Assembly: GCA_934659475.1 (NCBI GenBank)
Contig: CAKUHX010000011.1
Location: 1-19,195 of the forward strand
Direction: 5' to 3'
Source of the DNA: an uncultured Oscillospiraceae bacterium
Lineage (GTDB): Bacteria; Bacillota; Clostridia; Oscillospirales; Oscillospiraceae
DNA length: 19,195 nt
Part shown: positions 7,633 through 14,489 of the stretch, in pieces
Numbering within the stretch: the first letter of the stretch is position 1
Layout: every line of letters begins with the position of its first letter
The notes under the pieces: model-generated
Told to the model about the DNA's origin: nothing
The model's input: the letters and a program-made list of their open reading frames with translations, nothing else
Database searches by the model: none
Position numbers and translations under genes: made by a program

Positions 7633-8136
7633 ATGCACAACGAATTGACGGAGATGGACCTGAAGAAGATGAAGGAGGAGCTGGACTACCGGCGGATCAC
7701 CCTGCGGCCGCAGCTGCTGGAGGAGGTGAAGGTGGCCCGGGGCTTCGGCGATCTGAGCGAGAACTTTGAATATAAGGCGGCCAAGCGGGACAAGAACCGC
7801 AATGAGAGCCGCATCCGCTTTCTGGAGAACATGATCAAGACCGCCGTGGTCGTCCGGGACGATTCCGCCGCCGACACGGTGGGCATGTATGATAAGGTGA
7901 CGGTGTATCTGGAGGAGGACGATGAGGAGGAGACCTATCAGATCGTCACCACCGTGCGGCAGGATGTGCTCCATGGGCTGATCAGCCGGGAGGCTCCCAT
8001 GGGGAAGATGCTGCTGGGGAAAAAGGTGGGGGACCGGTTCTATGTGCAGGTAAACGACAACTACGGCTATTGGGCCGTGGTGCGGGCCATCGAAAAGGGC
8101 AGCGATGACGGAAGCGCGGAGCTGAACAGTTTTTGA
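7633..8136 (+). CDS. greA: GreA/GreB-family transcript cleavage factor
   Basis: Acts in the RNA polymerase secondary channel to trigger cleavage of backtracked transcripts. The 167-aa protein has the two-part Gre layout. The N-terminal antiparallel coiled coil (about 5-75) carries the acidic tip motif GDLSENFEYKAAK, with D40 and E43 matching the catalytic acidic pair. A C-terminal FKBP-like domain follows (about 80-160). GAGGAG lies 8 bases before the ATG. It is slightly longer than the usual 158 aa, and its C-terminal domain (VNDNYGYWAVVRAIEKG) departs from housekeeping GreA. It may be a second Gre paralogue rather than the main GreA, so the symbol is tentative. It has its own promoter, a weak hairpin after the stop, and a 222-base gap to the next gene. 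Confidence 0.87.
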   Translation: MHNELTEMDLKKMKEELDYRRITLRPQLLEEVKVARGFGDLSENFEYKAAKRDKNRNESRIRFLENMIKTAVVVRDDSAADTVGMYDKVTVYLEEDDEEETYQIVTTVRQDVLHGLISREAPMGKMLLGKKVGDRFYVQVNDNYGYWAVVRAIEKGSDDGSAELNSF

Positions 8137-8157
8137 GTGCAAAATAGCGCAATTTTG

Positions 8158-8180
8158 TGCCGAAATCGGCAAAGATTTTT
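8158..8180 (+). terminator. Weak terminator after the GreA-family gene
   Basis: TGCCG-AAAT-CGGCA forms a 5-bp hairpin (8158-8171), with five T residues at 8176-8180 after a short A-rich spacer. It starts 22 bases after the stop codon. The stem is short and the T-run is offset, so read-through into the next gene is plausible. Confidence 0.4.
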
Positions 8181-8358
8181 CCCTGTTGCTGTGATAGGAT
8201 AACCCACGGTGCGCAGAAGGTCTCTGCCCGGACGATCCGACTGGGAAAACAGAGGGCTCTGCCCATCCGGGGGAAGCGGATGCGGCTGAGCACCGGGCCG
8301 GGACCGCGCAGAAGGAATTAAATTTAAGGATCTGAATAGGAAGGCAGGAAGTTTGACG

Positions 8359-9270
8359 ATGGAAGAAGTCAAAAATATCTTTGTTGTGGGCGCCGGCCTG
8401 ATGGGCAGCGGCATTGCCCAGACCGCCATCACCCATGGATTTAACGTCACTCTGAACGATCAGCGGGTAGAGGCCCTGGAGCGGGCCCACGGGGGGATCG
8501 CCAAGAGCCTGGCCCGTGACGTGGAGAAGGGCCGCCTGAGCCAGGAGGACTGCGATGCCGCCATGGCCCGTCTGACCGTCAGCGCCAGCATGCAGCCCGC
8601 CAAGAACGCCGATCTGGTCATCGAGGCCATTTACGAGGATCTGGACGCCAAGCAGGCCGTGTTCAAGCAGCTGGAGGACATCTGCCCGCCCCACACTGTG
8701 TTCGCCTCCAACACCTCCTCCATTTCCCTGACCTCTCTGGCCTCCGCCACCAAGCGTCCCTCTCAGGTAGTGGGCATGCACTTCTTCTCTCCTGTGCCTA
8801 AGATGAAGCTGTGCGAGGTCATTTTCGGCCTGCTCACCGCCCAGGATGTGCTGGAGGAGATCCAGGCCGTGGGCAAGAAGATGGGCAAGACCCTGATCCT
8901 GTCCGATGATAAGCCCGGCTTTATCGTCAACCGTGCCCTGCTGCCCATGCTGAACGAGGCCTGCGTCATCGTGGGGCTGAACATCGGCACCGTAGAGGAT
9001 GTGGACAACGGCATGAAGCTGGGCTGCAACCACCCCATGGGTCCCCTGGAGCTGGCCGACATGATCGGTCTGGACATCCTGCTGAACGTGATGACCGTGA
9101 TGGAGAAGGAGATCGGTGACAAGTACCGCCCCTCCATGATCCTGCGGAAGATGGTCACCGCCGGCTTCCTGGGCCGCAAGAGCGGCGCCGGCTTCTATCT
9201 TTATGAGAACGGCAAGAAGATCGGCGTCAACCCTGTTCTGACCCAGGTGCACACCTTGAGCGAGAACTGA
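8359..9270 (+). CDS. hbd: 3-hydroxybutyryl-CoA dehydrogenase
   Basis: NAD(P)H-dependent reduction of acetoacetyl-CoA to 3-hydroxybutyryl-CoA, a step of butyrate formation in clostridia. At 303 aa it has the standard single-unit length. The Rossmann motif is GAGLMGSG (11-18). Predicted active-site residues by alignment with the clostridial enzyme are S120, H141 (in GMHFFSPVPKMKL), E153 and N191 (in GFIVNRALLPMLNEA). The family block NHPMGPLELADMIGLD starts at 224. I take the ATG at 8359, with AGGA 9 bases upstream, over an in-frame TTG at 8353 that sits too close to that site. The gene stands alone here: no crotonase, thiolase, acyl-CoA dehydrogenase or Etf gene is adjacent. A strong terminator follows, so it is a single-gene unit or is read from upstream. 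Confidence 0.95.
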   Translation: MEEVKNIFVVGAGLMGSGIAQTAITHGFNVTLNDQRVEALERAHGGIAKSLARDVEKGRLSQEDCDAAMARLTVSASMQPAKNADLVIEAIYEDLDAKQAVFKQLEDICPPHTVFASNTSSISLTSLASATKRPSQVVGMHFFSPVPKMKLCEVIFGLLTAQDVLEEIQAVGKKMGKTLILSDDKPGFIVNRALLPMLNEACVIVGLNIGTVEDVDNGMKLGCNHPMGPLELADMIGLDILLNVMTVMEKEIGDKYRPSMILRKMVTAGFLGRKSGAGFYLYENGKKIGVNPVLTQVHTLSEN

Positions 9271-9286
9271 CCTCACGATCCGACAG

Positions 9287-9322
9287 AGACCGCGGCCGGG
9301 ATCCCTCCGGCCGCGGTCTTTT
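9287..9322 (+). terminator. Terminator of hbd
   Basis: A perfect 13-bp GC-rich stem, AGACCGCGGCCGG (9287-9299) with CCGGCCGCGGTCT (9307-9319), 7-base loop, then four T residues. It lies 16 bases after the hbd stop. Confidence 0.93.
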
Positions 9323-9338
9323 CAGGCTTTAGCCTGTT

Positions 9339-9372
9339 CCTGTGTCCCCCGCCCGCAGGGGCGGGAAACAGG
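9339..9372. repeat. GC-rich stem-loop upstream of the metK promoter
   Basis: An outer CCTGT/ACAGG pairing encloses a perfect CCCGCCC (9348-9354)/GGGCGGG (9359-9365) stem with loop GCAG. It lies between the hbd terminator and the metK promoter, with no T-run on either side, so it is not an obvious terminator. The same 7-bp stem recurs in three other gaps of the window. Confidence 0.6.
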
Positions 9373-9419
9373 AGAAAGGGTCTCCAGCGGGGCCTCGGAG
9401 GGAAATTGGACGTTTCCGG

Positions 9420-9447
9420 TTGACAAATCTCTGAAAGCTGATATAAT
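9420..9447 (+). promoter_or_regulatory. Sigma-A promoter of metK
   Basis: Consensus TTGACA (9420-9425), a 16-base spacer and consensus TATAAT (9442-9447). The predicted start near 9454 lies just before the SAM riboswitch. Confidence 0.93.
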
Positions 9448-9466
9448 CGACCAGTACAATTGAACA

Positions 9467-9567
9467 CCTTATCAAGAGTGGTTGAGGGACCGGCCCTGTG
9501 AAACCACGGCAACCTGCCCGCCTGCGGGACAAGGTGCCAAATCCGGCGAAGTATTCGCAAGATGAGG
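9467..9567 (+). ncRNA. SAM-I (S-box) riboswitch of metK
   Basis: The S-box core is plain: GAGGGACCGGCCCTGTGAAA (9484-9503), then CCACGGCAACC, then AAGGTGCCAAATCC. The P1 helix is CTTATC (9468-9473) with GATGAG (9561-9566). S-adenosylmethionine binding stabilises P1 and lets the downstream terminator form, switching off SAM synthetase when SAM is plentiful. I did not resolve the anti-terminator pairing. The 378-base gap 9271-9648 is fully accounted for by the hbd terminator, the stem-loop at 9339, the promoter, this riboswitch and its terminator. Confidence 0.97.
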
Positions 9568-9581
9568 ATCGTCATACTGTG

Positions 9582-9608
9582 AAGCTCCGCCAGCGGCGGA
9601 GCTTTTTT
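9582..9608 (+). terminator. SAM-controlled terminator before metK
   Basis: A 10-bp stem AAGCTCCGCC (9582-9591)/GGCGGAGCTT (9595-9604) with loop AGC and a run of six T (9603-9608). It is the expression platform of the S-box, 15 bases after P1. Confidence 0.93.
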
Positions 9609-9648
9609 GATCTCCTAATCTTCAGCAACGGAAAGAAAGGAACGCGAC

Positions 9649-10830
9649 ATGGCAAGAAAACTGTTTACCTCTGAATCTGTGACCGAAGGGCATCCCGACA
9701 AGATCTGCGACCAGATCTCCGACGGGGTGCTGGACGCCATCCTGGAGAAGGATCCCATGGCCCGGGTGGCCTGCGAGACCACGGTGACGACCGGCCAGGT
9801 CCACGTGATGGGCGAGATCACCACCAGCTGCTACGTGGACATCCCCAAGATCGTCCGCGGCGTGGTGCGGGACATCGGCTACGACCGGGCCAAGTTTGGC
9901 TTCGACTGCGACACCTGCGCGGTGCTCACCTCCATCGACGAGCAGTCCCCCGACATCGCCATGGGCGTGGACAAGTGCCTGGAGGTGAAGGAGGGCGAGG
10001 CGGACGACGGGCTGGACAACGGCGCCGGCGACCAGGGCATGATGTTCGGCTACGCCTGTGACGAGACCCCTGAGCTGATGCCCATGGCCATCTCCCTGGC
10101 CCACAAGCTGGCCCGGCGGCTGACCCAGGTGCGCAAGGAGGGGCTGGTGAACTACCTTCGCCCTGACGGCAAGACCCAGGTCACCGTGGAGTATGACGAG
10201 AATGACCGTCCCGTGCGGGTGGACACCGTGGTCATCTCCACCCAGCACGGCCCCGAGGCGGAACTGGGGCAGATCCGCCGGGACATGGAGGAGCTGGTCA
10301 TCAAGCCCATCATCCCCGCCGGACTGATGGACGGGCACACCAAGATCTATGTGAACCCCACCGGCCGCTTTGTGGTGGGCGGTCCCCAGGGGGACTCCGG
10401 CCTGACCGGGCGGAAGATCATCGTGGATACCTACGGCGGCAGCGCCCCCCACGGCGGCGGCGCCTTCTCCGGCAAGGACCCCACCAAGGTGGACCGCTCC
10501 GCGGCCTATGCCGCCCGCTGGGCGGCCAAGAACGTGGTGGCCGCCGGCCTGGCGGAGAAGTGCCAGATCCAGCTGGCCTACGCCATCGGCGTGGCCCACC
10601 CCGTGTCTGTGCGGGTGGATACCTTCGGCACCGGCAAGGTGGACGACGGCGTTCTGGAACAGGCGGTGGAAAAGACCTTTGACCTGCGCCCTGCGGCCAT
10701 CATCCGGGACCTGGACCTGCGCCGGCCTATCTACCGCCAGACCGCGGCCTACGGCCACTTCGGCCGCACGGACATCGACCTGCCCTGGGAGCGCACCGAC
10801 CGGGTGGAGCAGCTGAAGGCCAACCTGTAA
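9649..10830 (+). CDS. metK: S-adenosylmethionine synthetase (methionine adenosyltransferase)
   Basis: Makes S-adenosylmethionine from methionine and ATP in the cytoplasm. The 393-aa protein has the normal length. It opens with [19 protein letters not shown], containing H15 and D17 of the active site. Both family signatures are present: [12 protein letters not shown] (125-136) and GGGAFSGKD (269-277) followed by [19 protein letters not shown] lies 7 bases before the ATG. It is a single-gene unit under S-box control, so feedback by its own product is expected. It converges with the penicillin-binding protein gene; a shared hairpin lies between them. Confidence 0.98.
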   Translation: MARKLFTSESVTEGHPDKICDQISDGVLDAILEKDPMARVACETTVTTGQVHVMGEITTSCYVDIPKIVRGVVRDIGYDRAKFGFDCDTCAVLTSIDEQSPDIAMGVDKCLEVKEGEADDGLDNGAGDQGMMFGYACDETPELMPMAISLAHKLARRLTQVRKEGLVNYLRPDGKTQVTVEYDENDRPVRVDTVVISTQHGPEAELGQIRRDMEELVIKPIIPAGLMDGHTKIYVNPTGRFVVGGPQGDSGLTGRKIIVDTYGGSAPHGGGAFSGKDPTKVDRSAAYAARWAAKNVVAAGLAEKCQIQLAYAIGVAHPVSVRVDTFGTGKVDDGVLEQAVEKTFDLRPAAIIRDLDLRRPIYRQTAAYGHFGRTDIDLPWERTDRVEQLKANL

Positions 10831-10873
10831 AGATCCCAGCCCCGCAGGGCGAAAAATACGGAGACCAAACAAT

Positions 10874-10905
10874 GAGAGCCCCGCAGGTAAGCCTGCGGGG
10901 CTCTC
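10874..10905. terminator. Hairpin between convergent metK and PBP genes
   Basis: A perfect 14-bp stem GAGAGCCCCGCAGG (10874-10887)/CCTGCGGGGCTCTC (10892-10905), loop TAAG. It starts 6 bases after the PBP stop; on the minus strand ATTGTTT follows, and on the plus strand GATGTTT. T-runs are imperfect both ways, so it is probably a bidirectional terminator of moderate strength. Confidence 0.7.
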
Positions 10906-10910
10906 GATGT

Positions 10911-13454
10911 TTACGGCAGATCCTGACTTGGCTGTGTGGGATCGGTGGAGGGGAACCATGTGCTGGGATCGAACGGGTCCACAACGGGCGGCAGCTCGGG
11001 CTCCGGCGGGGCGGTGTGGACGGTGCAGACCCCCAGAGACTCCGCGTTGGAGTAGAGGTAGGCGTTGTCTGCGGCCACCGCATCCCCCACGGGGGTGCGG
11101 TCGAACTGCACCAGACAGATCTGGTGGAGCTGGTCCTCGGGACAGAACTCCCCGGCCAGATGCCACAGCCCGGTCTCGCTGCCGTCCTCGTTCAGAATGG
11201 GGTCCGCCTTGCAGACCGTGACCACAGACTCCTGAGTATGGCAGGTGCAGAACTCCGTGGGGGCGTCCTCCCGGAAGACCCGGTCGGTAAAGGCACGGCT
11301 GCCCCGGGGGTCCATCTCGCAGAAGGAGGTGGCCAGCAGGCCGCTGTCCTTGCATACGGTCACGGTGGTCAGGCCGTCGGGCTCGGCAAATTTTTTGGCG
11401 CTGAGGTCCTTGTGGACCTGCTCCATCACCAGCTTCCACATGGCGATGGCCCGGTTGGGGCCGGACATCCTGGCGTTGTACTCGTAGCCCGTCCAGACGG
11501 CGGCGGTGTAATAGGGGGTGTAGCCCACGAACCAGCGGTCGTAGGCGCTGGAGGTGGTGCCCGTCTTACCGGCGATGCCCATAGAGCTGCTGAAGCGGGC
11601 GGAGCCGGCGGTACCGGCGGAGGACACCACGCCCGACAGCATGGAGTTCATGTAGTAGGCGGTGGTGGGCTTGACGGCCTGCTCCTGAGTGGAGGCGTTG
11701 TCCAGCAGGACCTCCTCCACATCGTTGACTATGTGGGTCACCTTGGTGTAGGTGCGGGAGGTGCGGTAGATGCCCCCGGAGGGGAAGGCGGCGAAGGCAG
11801 TGGCCATCTGACGGGTGGTGACGCCCTTCGTCAGGCCGCCCATGGACAGGGGGGCCAGGGACATATCGCTCTGTACCGTGTCGCCGGATTGCTGGGCCTG
11901 CACCAGGTCGATGTGGTAGTGGCTCTGGATGAAGTCGAAGCTGGCGTCCACGGTGACCCGGTCGGCCAGTACCCGCAGGGCCACGGTGTTCACCGACTGG
12001 GCCAGACCCTGCCGCACCGTGGTCAGGCCCTTATATCTGGCGCTGCCGGAGTTGATGGGCCAGGGGCTGCCGTTCAGCACCTGATAGGGATAGTCGTCTA
12101 CCACGGTGATGGGGGAGATGACCCCCATCTCCAGCCCGGGGGAGTAGACAGACAGGGGCTTGAGAGAGGAGCCGGGCTGCCGGTAGGCGTCGGTGGCCAG
12201 ATTCTTCCAGCGGTTGCCCGTCTTTTCCCCCACGCGGCCCACGATGGCGGCGATGTCGCCGGTGGAGTTGTCGATGATGGTGATGGCTGACTGCATCAGC
12301 TGGCCGTTGGAGGAGGTGAAGTTCAGGTTGTCCCGGTTTTCATAGATCTGCTCGGCGGCGTGCTGCACGTCCAGATCCACGCAGGTGTAGATCCGCAGGC
12401 CGCCCCGGGCCAGCATCCGGTCGGCCACGTCCTCGGAGTAGTTATACTTCTCCATCAGGTCGTTCTTCACGTCGGTGATGACCTGCTCCTCATACCAGGA
12501 ATAGATGTCGGTCTCCTGGGTCTCGCCCTCGCCCCGGACGAAGTTCAGTTCCTCGGCCACGGCCTGATCGTACTCCTCTTGGCTGATCTTGCCCTGATCC
12601 TTCATCAGCCAGAGCACCAGCTCTTGCCGCTGCTTGTTCTTGTCCCGGGCGGTAAGGATCTCGCCGGTGTCCGGGTCCTCGAACCGGGCGGTGGAGTAGG
12701 GGCTGTACATGGAGGGGTTGTTGGTGATGGAGATGAGACTGGCGCACTCGGCCAGGGACAACTCGCTCACCGGCTTGCCGAAATAATAATAGGAGGCGGA
12801 GCCAACGCCCTTATACTTGCCCCCCATGGGGATGATGTTCAGATACCACTCAAGAGTGTAGTCCTTGCTGTATTTCTTGGTGAATTCCAGAGCACGGAAG
12901 ATCTCTACCACCTTGCGTTTCACTGTGGTCTCGTTGTAGCCGGTCAGGTTTTTGATCAGCTGCTGGGTGATGGTGGAGCCGCCTTGGATGTCCTGTCCGG
13001 TGAACATGCACAGAACGGCCTTGCCCGTGCGCACCCAGTCCACGCCGGGGTGGGTGTAGAAGCGCTTGTCCTCTACCGCCACGGCGGCCTCCTTCAGATA
13101 CTTGGGGATCTCGTCGGAGTCTACCCAGATGGAGCTGGTGGTGTTCAGCAGGGTGACCAGCTCCTTATACTCCCCGGTGGACTTATCCTGGTAGTACATG
13201 ACGCTGTTCTCGCCCACGTCGAAATCGTTCATGGTGAACTCCTGAGCCACGGGGATGATCACGGTCTTGATGTATACCGCGCCGAAGCAGCACAGAAAGG
13301 CCCCGGTGACCAGACCCACCAGCAGCAGGGTGCCCAGCACCTTCAATACCGCGGCTGCGGGGCTGCTGCGGCGCCTTCTGCGGCGGGGCCGCTCCTGATG
13401 CTCGCGGGGCGGATACTGGGTATTTTCGTAGATGGAATCATGATGTTCAGACAC
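10911..13454 (-). CDS. Class A penicillin-binding protein (PBP1A-type glycosyltransferase/transpeptidase)
   Basis: Polymerises and cross-links peptidoglycan on the outer face of the membrane. The 847-aa protein has a short cytoplasmic tail with six consecutive Arg, a membrane anchor (about 34-60), and a GT51 domain with catalytic E128 in AVEDKRFYTHPGVDW and the block QGGSTITQQLIKNL (157-170). The transpeptidase domain follows, with nucleophile S429 (SSLK), S487-V-N489 and K630-T-G. After it comes a tail of about 160 residues holding eight Cys (701, 712, 736, 738, 748, 771, 780, 810) and a Pro-rich end. The start is GTG at 13454 with GGAGG 7 bases upstream; no ATG fits better. Its own promoter lies at 13545-13572, with a GC-rich leader hairpin. 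It is monocistronic and converges on metK. Confidence 0.95.
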   Translation of the reverse strand: MSEHHDSIYENTQYPPREHQERPRRRRRRSSPAAAVLKVLGTLLLVGLVTGAFLCCFGAVYIKTVIIPVAQEFTMNDFDVGENSVMYYQDKSTGEYKELVTLLNTTSSIWVDSDEIPKYLKEAAVAVEDKRFYTHPGVDWVRTGKAVLCMFTGQDIQGGSTITQQLIKNLTGYNETTVKRKVVEIFRALEFTKKYSKDYTLEWYLNIIPMGGKYKGVGSASYYYFGKPVSELSLAECASLISITNNPSMYSPYSTARFEDPDTGEILTARDKNKQRQELVLWLMKDQGKISQEEYDQAVAEELNFVRGEGETQETDIYSWYEEQVITDVKNDLMEKYNYSEDVADRMLARGGLRIYTCVDLDVQHAAEQIYENRDNLNFTSSNGQLMQSAITIIDNSTGDIAAIVGRVGEKTGNRWKNLATDAYRQPGSSLKPLSVYSPGLEMGVISPITVVDDYPYQVLNGSPWPINSGSARYKGLTTVRQGLAQSVNTVALRVLADRVTVDASFDFIQSHYHIDLVQAQQSGDTVQSDMSLAPLSMGGLTKGVTTRQMATAFAAFPSGGIYRTSRTYTKVTHIVNDVEEVLLDNASTQEQAVKPTTAYYMNSMLSGVVSSAGTAGSARFSSSMGIAGKTGTTSSAYDRWFVGYTPYYTAAVWTGYEYNARMSGPNRAIAMWKLVMEQVHKDLSAKKFAEPDGLTTVTVCKDSGLLATSFCEMDPRGSRAFTDRVFREDAPTEFCTCHTQESVVTVCKADPILNEDGSETGLWHLAGEFCPEDQLHQICLVQFDRTPVGDAVAADNAYLYSNAESLGVCTVHTAPPEPELPPVVDPFDPSTWFPSTDPTQPSQDLP

Positions 13455-13469
13455 GTTTTTACCTCCGTA

Positions 13470-13509
13470 GGGCGGGGGGCCGCCCGGGATCGCCGGCCGG
13501 GACCCGCCC
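13470..13509 (-). repeat. GC-rich leader hairpin ahead of the PBP ribosome site
   Basis: GGGCGGG (13470-13476) pairs with CCCGCCC (13503-13509), with CCCGG (13483-13487)/CCGGG (13497-13501) nested inside. In the PBP mRNA the hairpin ends about 3 bases before the GGAGGT ribosome site (13461-13466). It may influence translation initiation or mRNA stability; this is inference. Confidence 0.6.
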
Positions 13510-13544
13510 GTCAGGGAGGCTCCGGCAACAAATTTCCATTACAC

Positions 13545-13572
13545 ATTATACCATAAGATAAAGATTTGTCTA
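13545..13572 (-). promoter_or_regulatory. Sigma-A promoter of the PBP gene
   Basis: On the minus strand TAGACA (13572-13567), a 16-base spacer and TATAAT (13550-13545). The predicted start near 13538 gives a leader of about 84 bases. Confidence 0.8.
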
Positions 13573-13625
13573 TCCGTCTTTTGAACGTTTGGACAAAGCG
13601 GGTAAAAAATTACCAGCCCGGCCTA

Positions 13626-13654
13626 TTGCATTTTTGGGCCGGGAGGGGTAAAAT
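13626..13654 (+). promoter_or_regulatory. Promoter of the DUF1292 gene, with a dyad over the -35
   Basis: TTGCAT (13626-13631), a 17-base spacer and TAAAAT (13649-13654). The -35 lies inside an inverted repeat, CCCGGCC (13617-13623)/GGCCGGG (13637-13643), which could be a protein site. It diverges from the PBP promoter about 55 bases away. Confidence 0.7.
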
Positions 13655-13696
13655 AGACCCATCAGCGCGGCAGACGGCCGCGGGGAGGTGCCCTTT

Positions 13697-14011
13697 ATGA
13701 GCGAAGAATTCGGCCCCGATTTCATCACCGTGACCGACGAGGACGGCAATGAGTTTGAACTTGAGATGATCGACACCCTGGAGCATAACGACATCACCTA
13801 TTATGCCCTGTTCCCCGCCGTCCCCGAGGACGAGGAGACCGGCGAGCCCGTGGACGTGGATGCCGACGACGAGGAGTTTGGCCTGGTCATCATGAAGGTC
13901 ATCGAGGAGAACGGCGAGGAGATCCTGTCCACCCCCGACACCGACGAGGAGCTGGACGAGGTCTATGACCTGTTTATGGAGCGCTTTTTCCAGGAGGAAG
14001 AGGAGCAGTAA
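13697..14011 (+). CDS. Small acidic DUF1292 protein (YrzB-like)
   Basis: A 104-aa, strongly acidic cytoplasmic protein of the DUF1292 family, common in Firmicutes and of unknown biochemical role. The family pattern is visible: ITVTDEDGNEFELEMIDTLEHNDITYYAL, then an Asp/Glu-rich middle (PEDEETGEPVDVDADDEEFG), then a LVIMKVIEENGEEIL strand and a helical end with a Glu-rich tail. I choose the ATG at 13697, with GGGGAGG 8 bases upstream. An in-frame GTG at 13688 overlaps that ribosome site and is unlikely. In other Firmicutes the gene often sits with alaS/ruvX; here it stands alone in front of a structured RNA that begins 17 bases after its stop. Confidence 0.88.
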   Translation: MSEEFGPDFITVTDEDGNEFELEMIDTLEHNDITYYALFPAVPEDEETGEPVDVDADDEEFGLVIMKVIEENGEEILSTPDTDEELDEVYDLFMERFFQEEEEQ

Positions 14012-14028
14012 GTCATTCATACGTACCA

Positions 14029-14228
14029 GTCTTTCCTGCTCGGTGCGTGATGGGCCTTATTAAACCCACATTTCCCAAACGGGACGCCGAGCTCTTTCCG
14101 TGGCCTGCAGGCCTCCCGACCCCCTTTGAGGATCGTTGGATGTTGGAAGCAGAAAAGCGGGAAGGAGGCGACCCACCTGCCATTACGTGCAGGTTTTAAT
14201 TGGGTCCACACGGCCAGAGCGGGGAGAC
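14029..14228 (+). ncRNA. ssrS: Structured RNA, probable 6S RNA
   Basis: No protein frame fits this stretch, but it folds as one long rod of about 200 nt. The closing stem is GTCTTTCC (14029-14036) with GGGGAGAC (14221-14228), then, past a bulged T, GCTC (14038-14041) with GAGC (14217-14220). An internal open region follows whose 3' side carries a small hairpin, ACCTGC (14175-14180)/GCAGGT (14189-14194). The apical arm starts with GGGACGCC (14081-14088) against GGCGACCC (14167-14174), apart from one A-A mismatch, and continues through TTTCC/GGAAG. This closing stem, central bubble and apical arm, at 180-200 nt, is the 6S RNA layout; 6S mimics an open promoter and holds sigma-A RNA polymerase. 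A terminator follows on the same strand. Only a weak -10 (near 14016-14021) is visible, so it may be processed from the DUF1292 transcript. The family call rests on architecture, not a database match. Confidence 0.6.
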
Positions 14229-14250
14229 AGAAAAGCAAGTTATACCGCTG

Positions 14251-14279
14251 GACCGCGGCCTACAGGCCGCGGTCTTTTT
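14251..14279 (+). terminator. Terminator after the structured RNA
   Basis: A perfect 10-bp stem GACCGCGGCC (14251-14260)/GGCCGCGGTC (14265-14274), loop TACA, followed by five T. It ends transcription from the DUF1292 gene and the structured RNA. Confidence 0.92.
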
Positions 14280-14355
14280 ATGCCCATCTTCGGCGGTATC
14301 CGTGAACAAAGTGTAAAACGTGACCAGAGAATGGGGGGCGGAGCGGGATTTCCCC

Positions 14356-14384
14356 TTGCAAGCGGCGGTGCTTTTCGCTATAAT
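14356..14384 (+). promoter_or_regulatory. Sigma-A promoter of the PpiC-type foldase gene
   Basis: TTGCAA (14356-14361), a 17-base spacer and consensus TATAAT (14379-14384). The predicted start near 14391 leaves a leader of about 100 bases. That leader holds a small GGCGC/GCGCC hairpin (14411-14423) and CCCGCCC/GGGCGGG (14444-14459). The 478-base gap 14012-14489 is explained by the structured RNA, its terminator, this promoter and leader. Confidence 0.87.
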
Positions 14385-14443
14385 ACCCGTTGTGCAGTCA
14401 TCCGGGGTCTGGCGCTCTGCGCCGCCGGGCCCGTGATCCCATC

Positions 14444-14459
14444 CCCGCCCGTGGGCGGG
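14444..14459 (+). repeat. GC-rich leader hairpin ahead of the foldase ribosome site
   Basis: CCCGCCC (14444-14450) and GGGCGGG (14453-14459), separated by two bases, form a 6-bp stem with a 4-base loop. It lies about 18 bases before the GGAAGGA ribosome site of the GTG-started gene. Confidence 0.55.
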
Positions 14460-14489
14460 AACCCATATACAAGAGAGGAAGGAACAACA

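Noticed and set aside
8353..8361. TTG start six bases upstream of the hbd ATG
   Set aside because: It lies only about 3 bases from the AGGA ribosome site; the ATG at 8359 has proper spacing and matches family N-termini.
7594..9276. Long minus-strand frame opposite the Gre and hbd genes (560 codons)
   Set aside because: It crosses two well-supported genes and their gap with low-complexity Gly/His/Leu translation; a shadow.
9622..11439. Long minus-strand frame opposite metK and the PBP end
   Set aside because: It covers metK and the convergent hairpin; the translation is Gly/His/Ala-rich with no motifs.
14012..14280. T-box leader, suggested by TGGACCGCGG next to a terminator
   Set aside because: The T-box core needs one more base between TGG and ACC, no specifier stem I is visible, and the next gene is a foldase, not an amino-acid gene.
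14136..14489. N-terminal extension of the PpiC-type protein
   Set aside because: It passes through a strong terminator and a consensus promoter; the GTG at 14490 has a good ribosome site and precedes the membrane helix properly.
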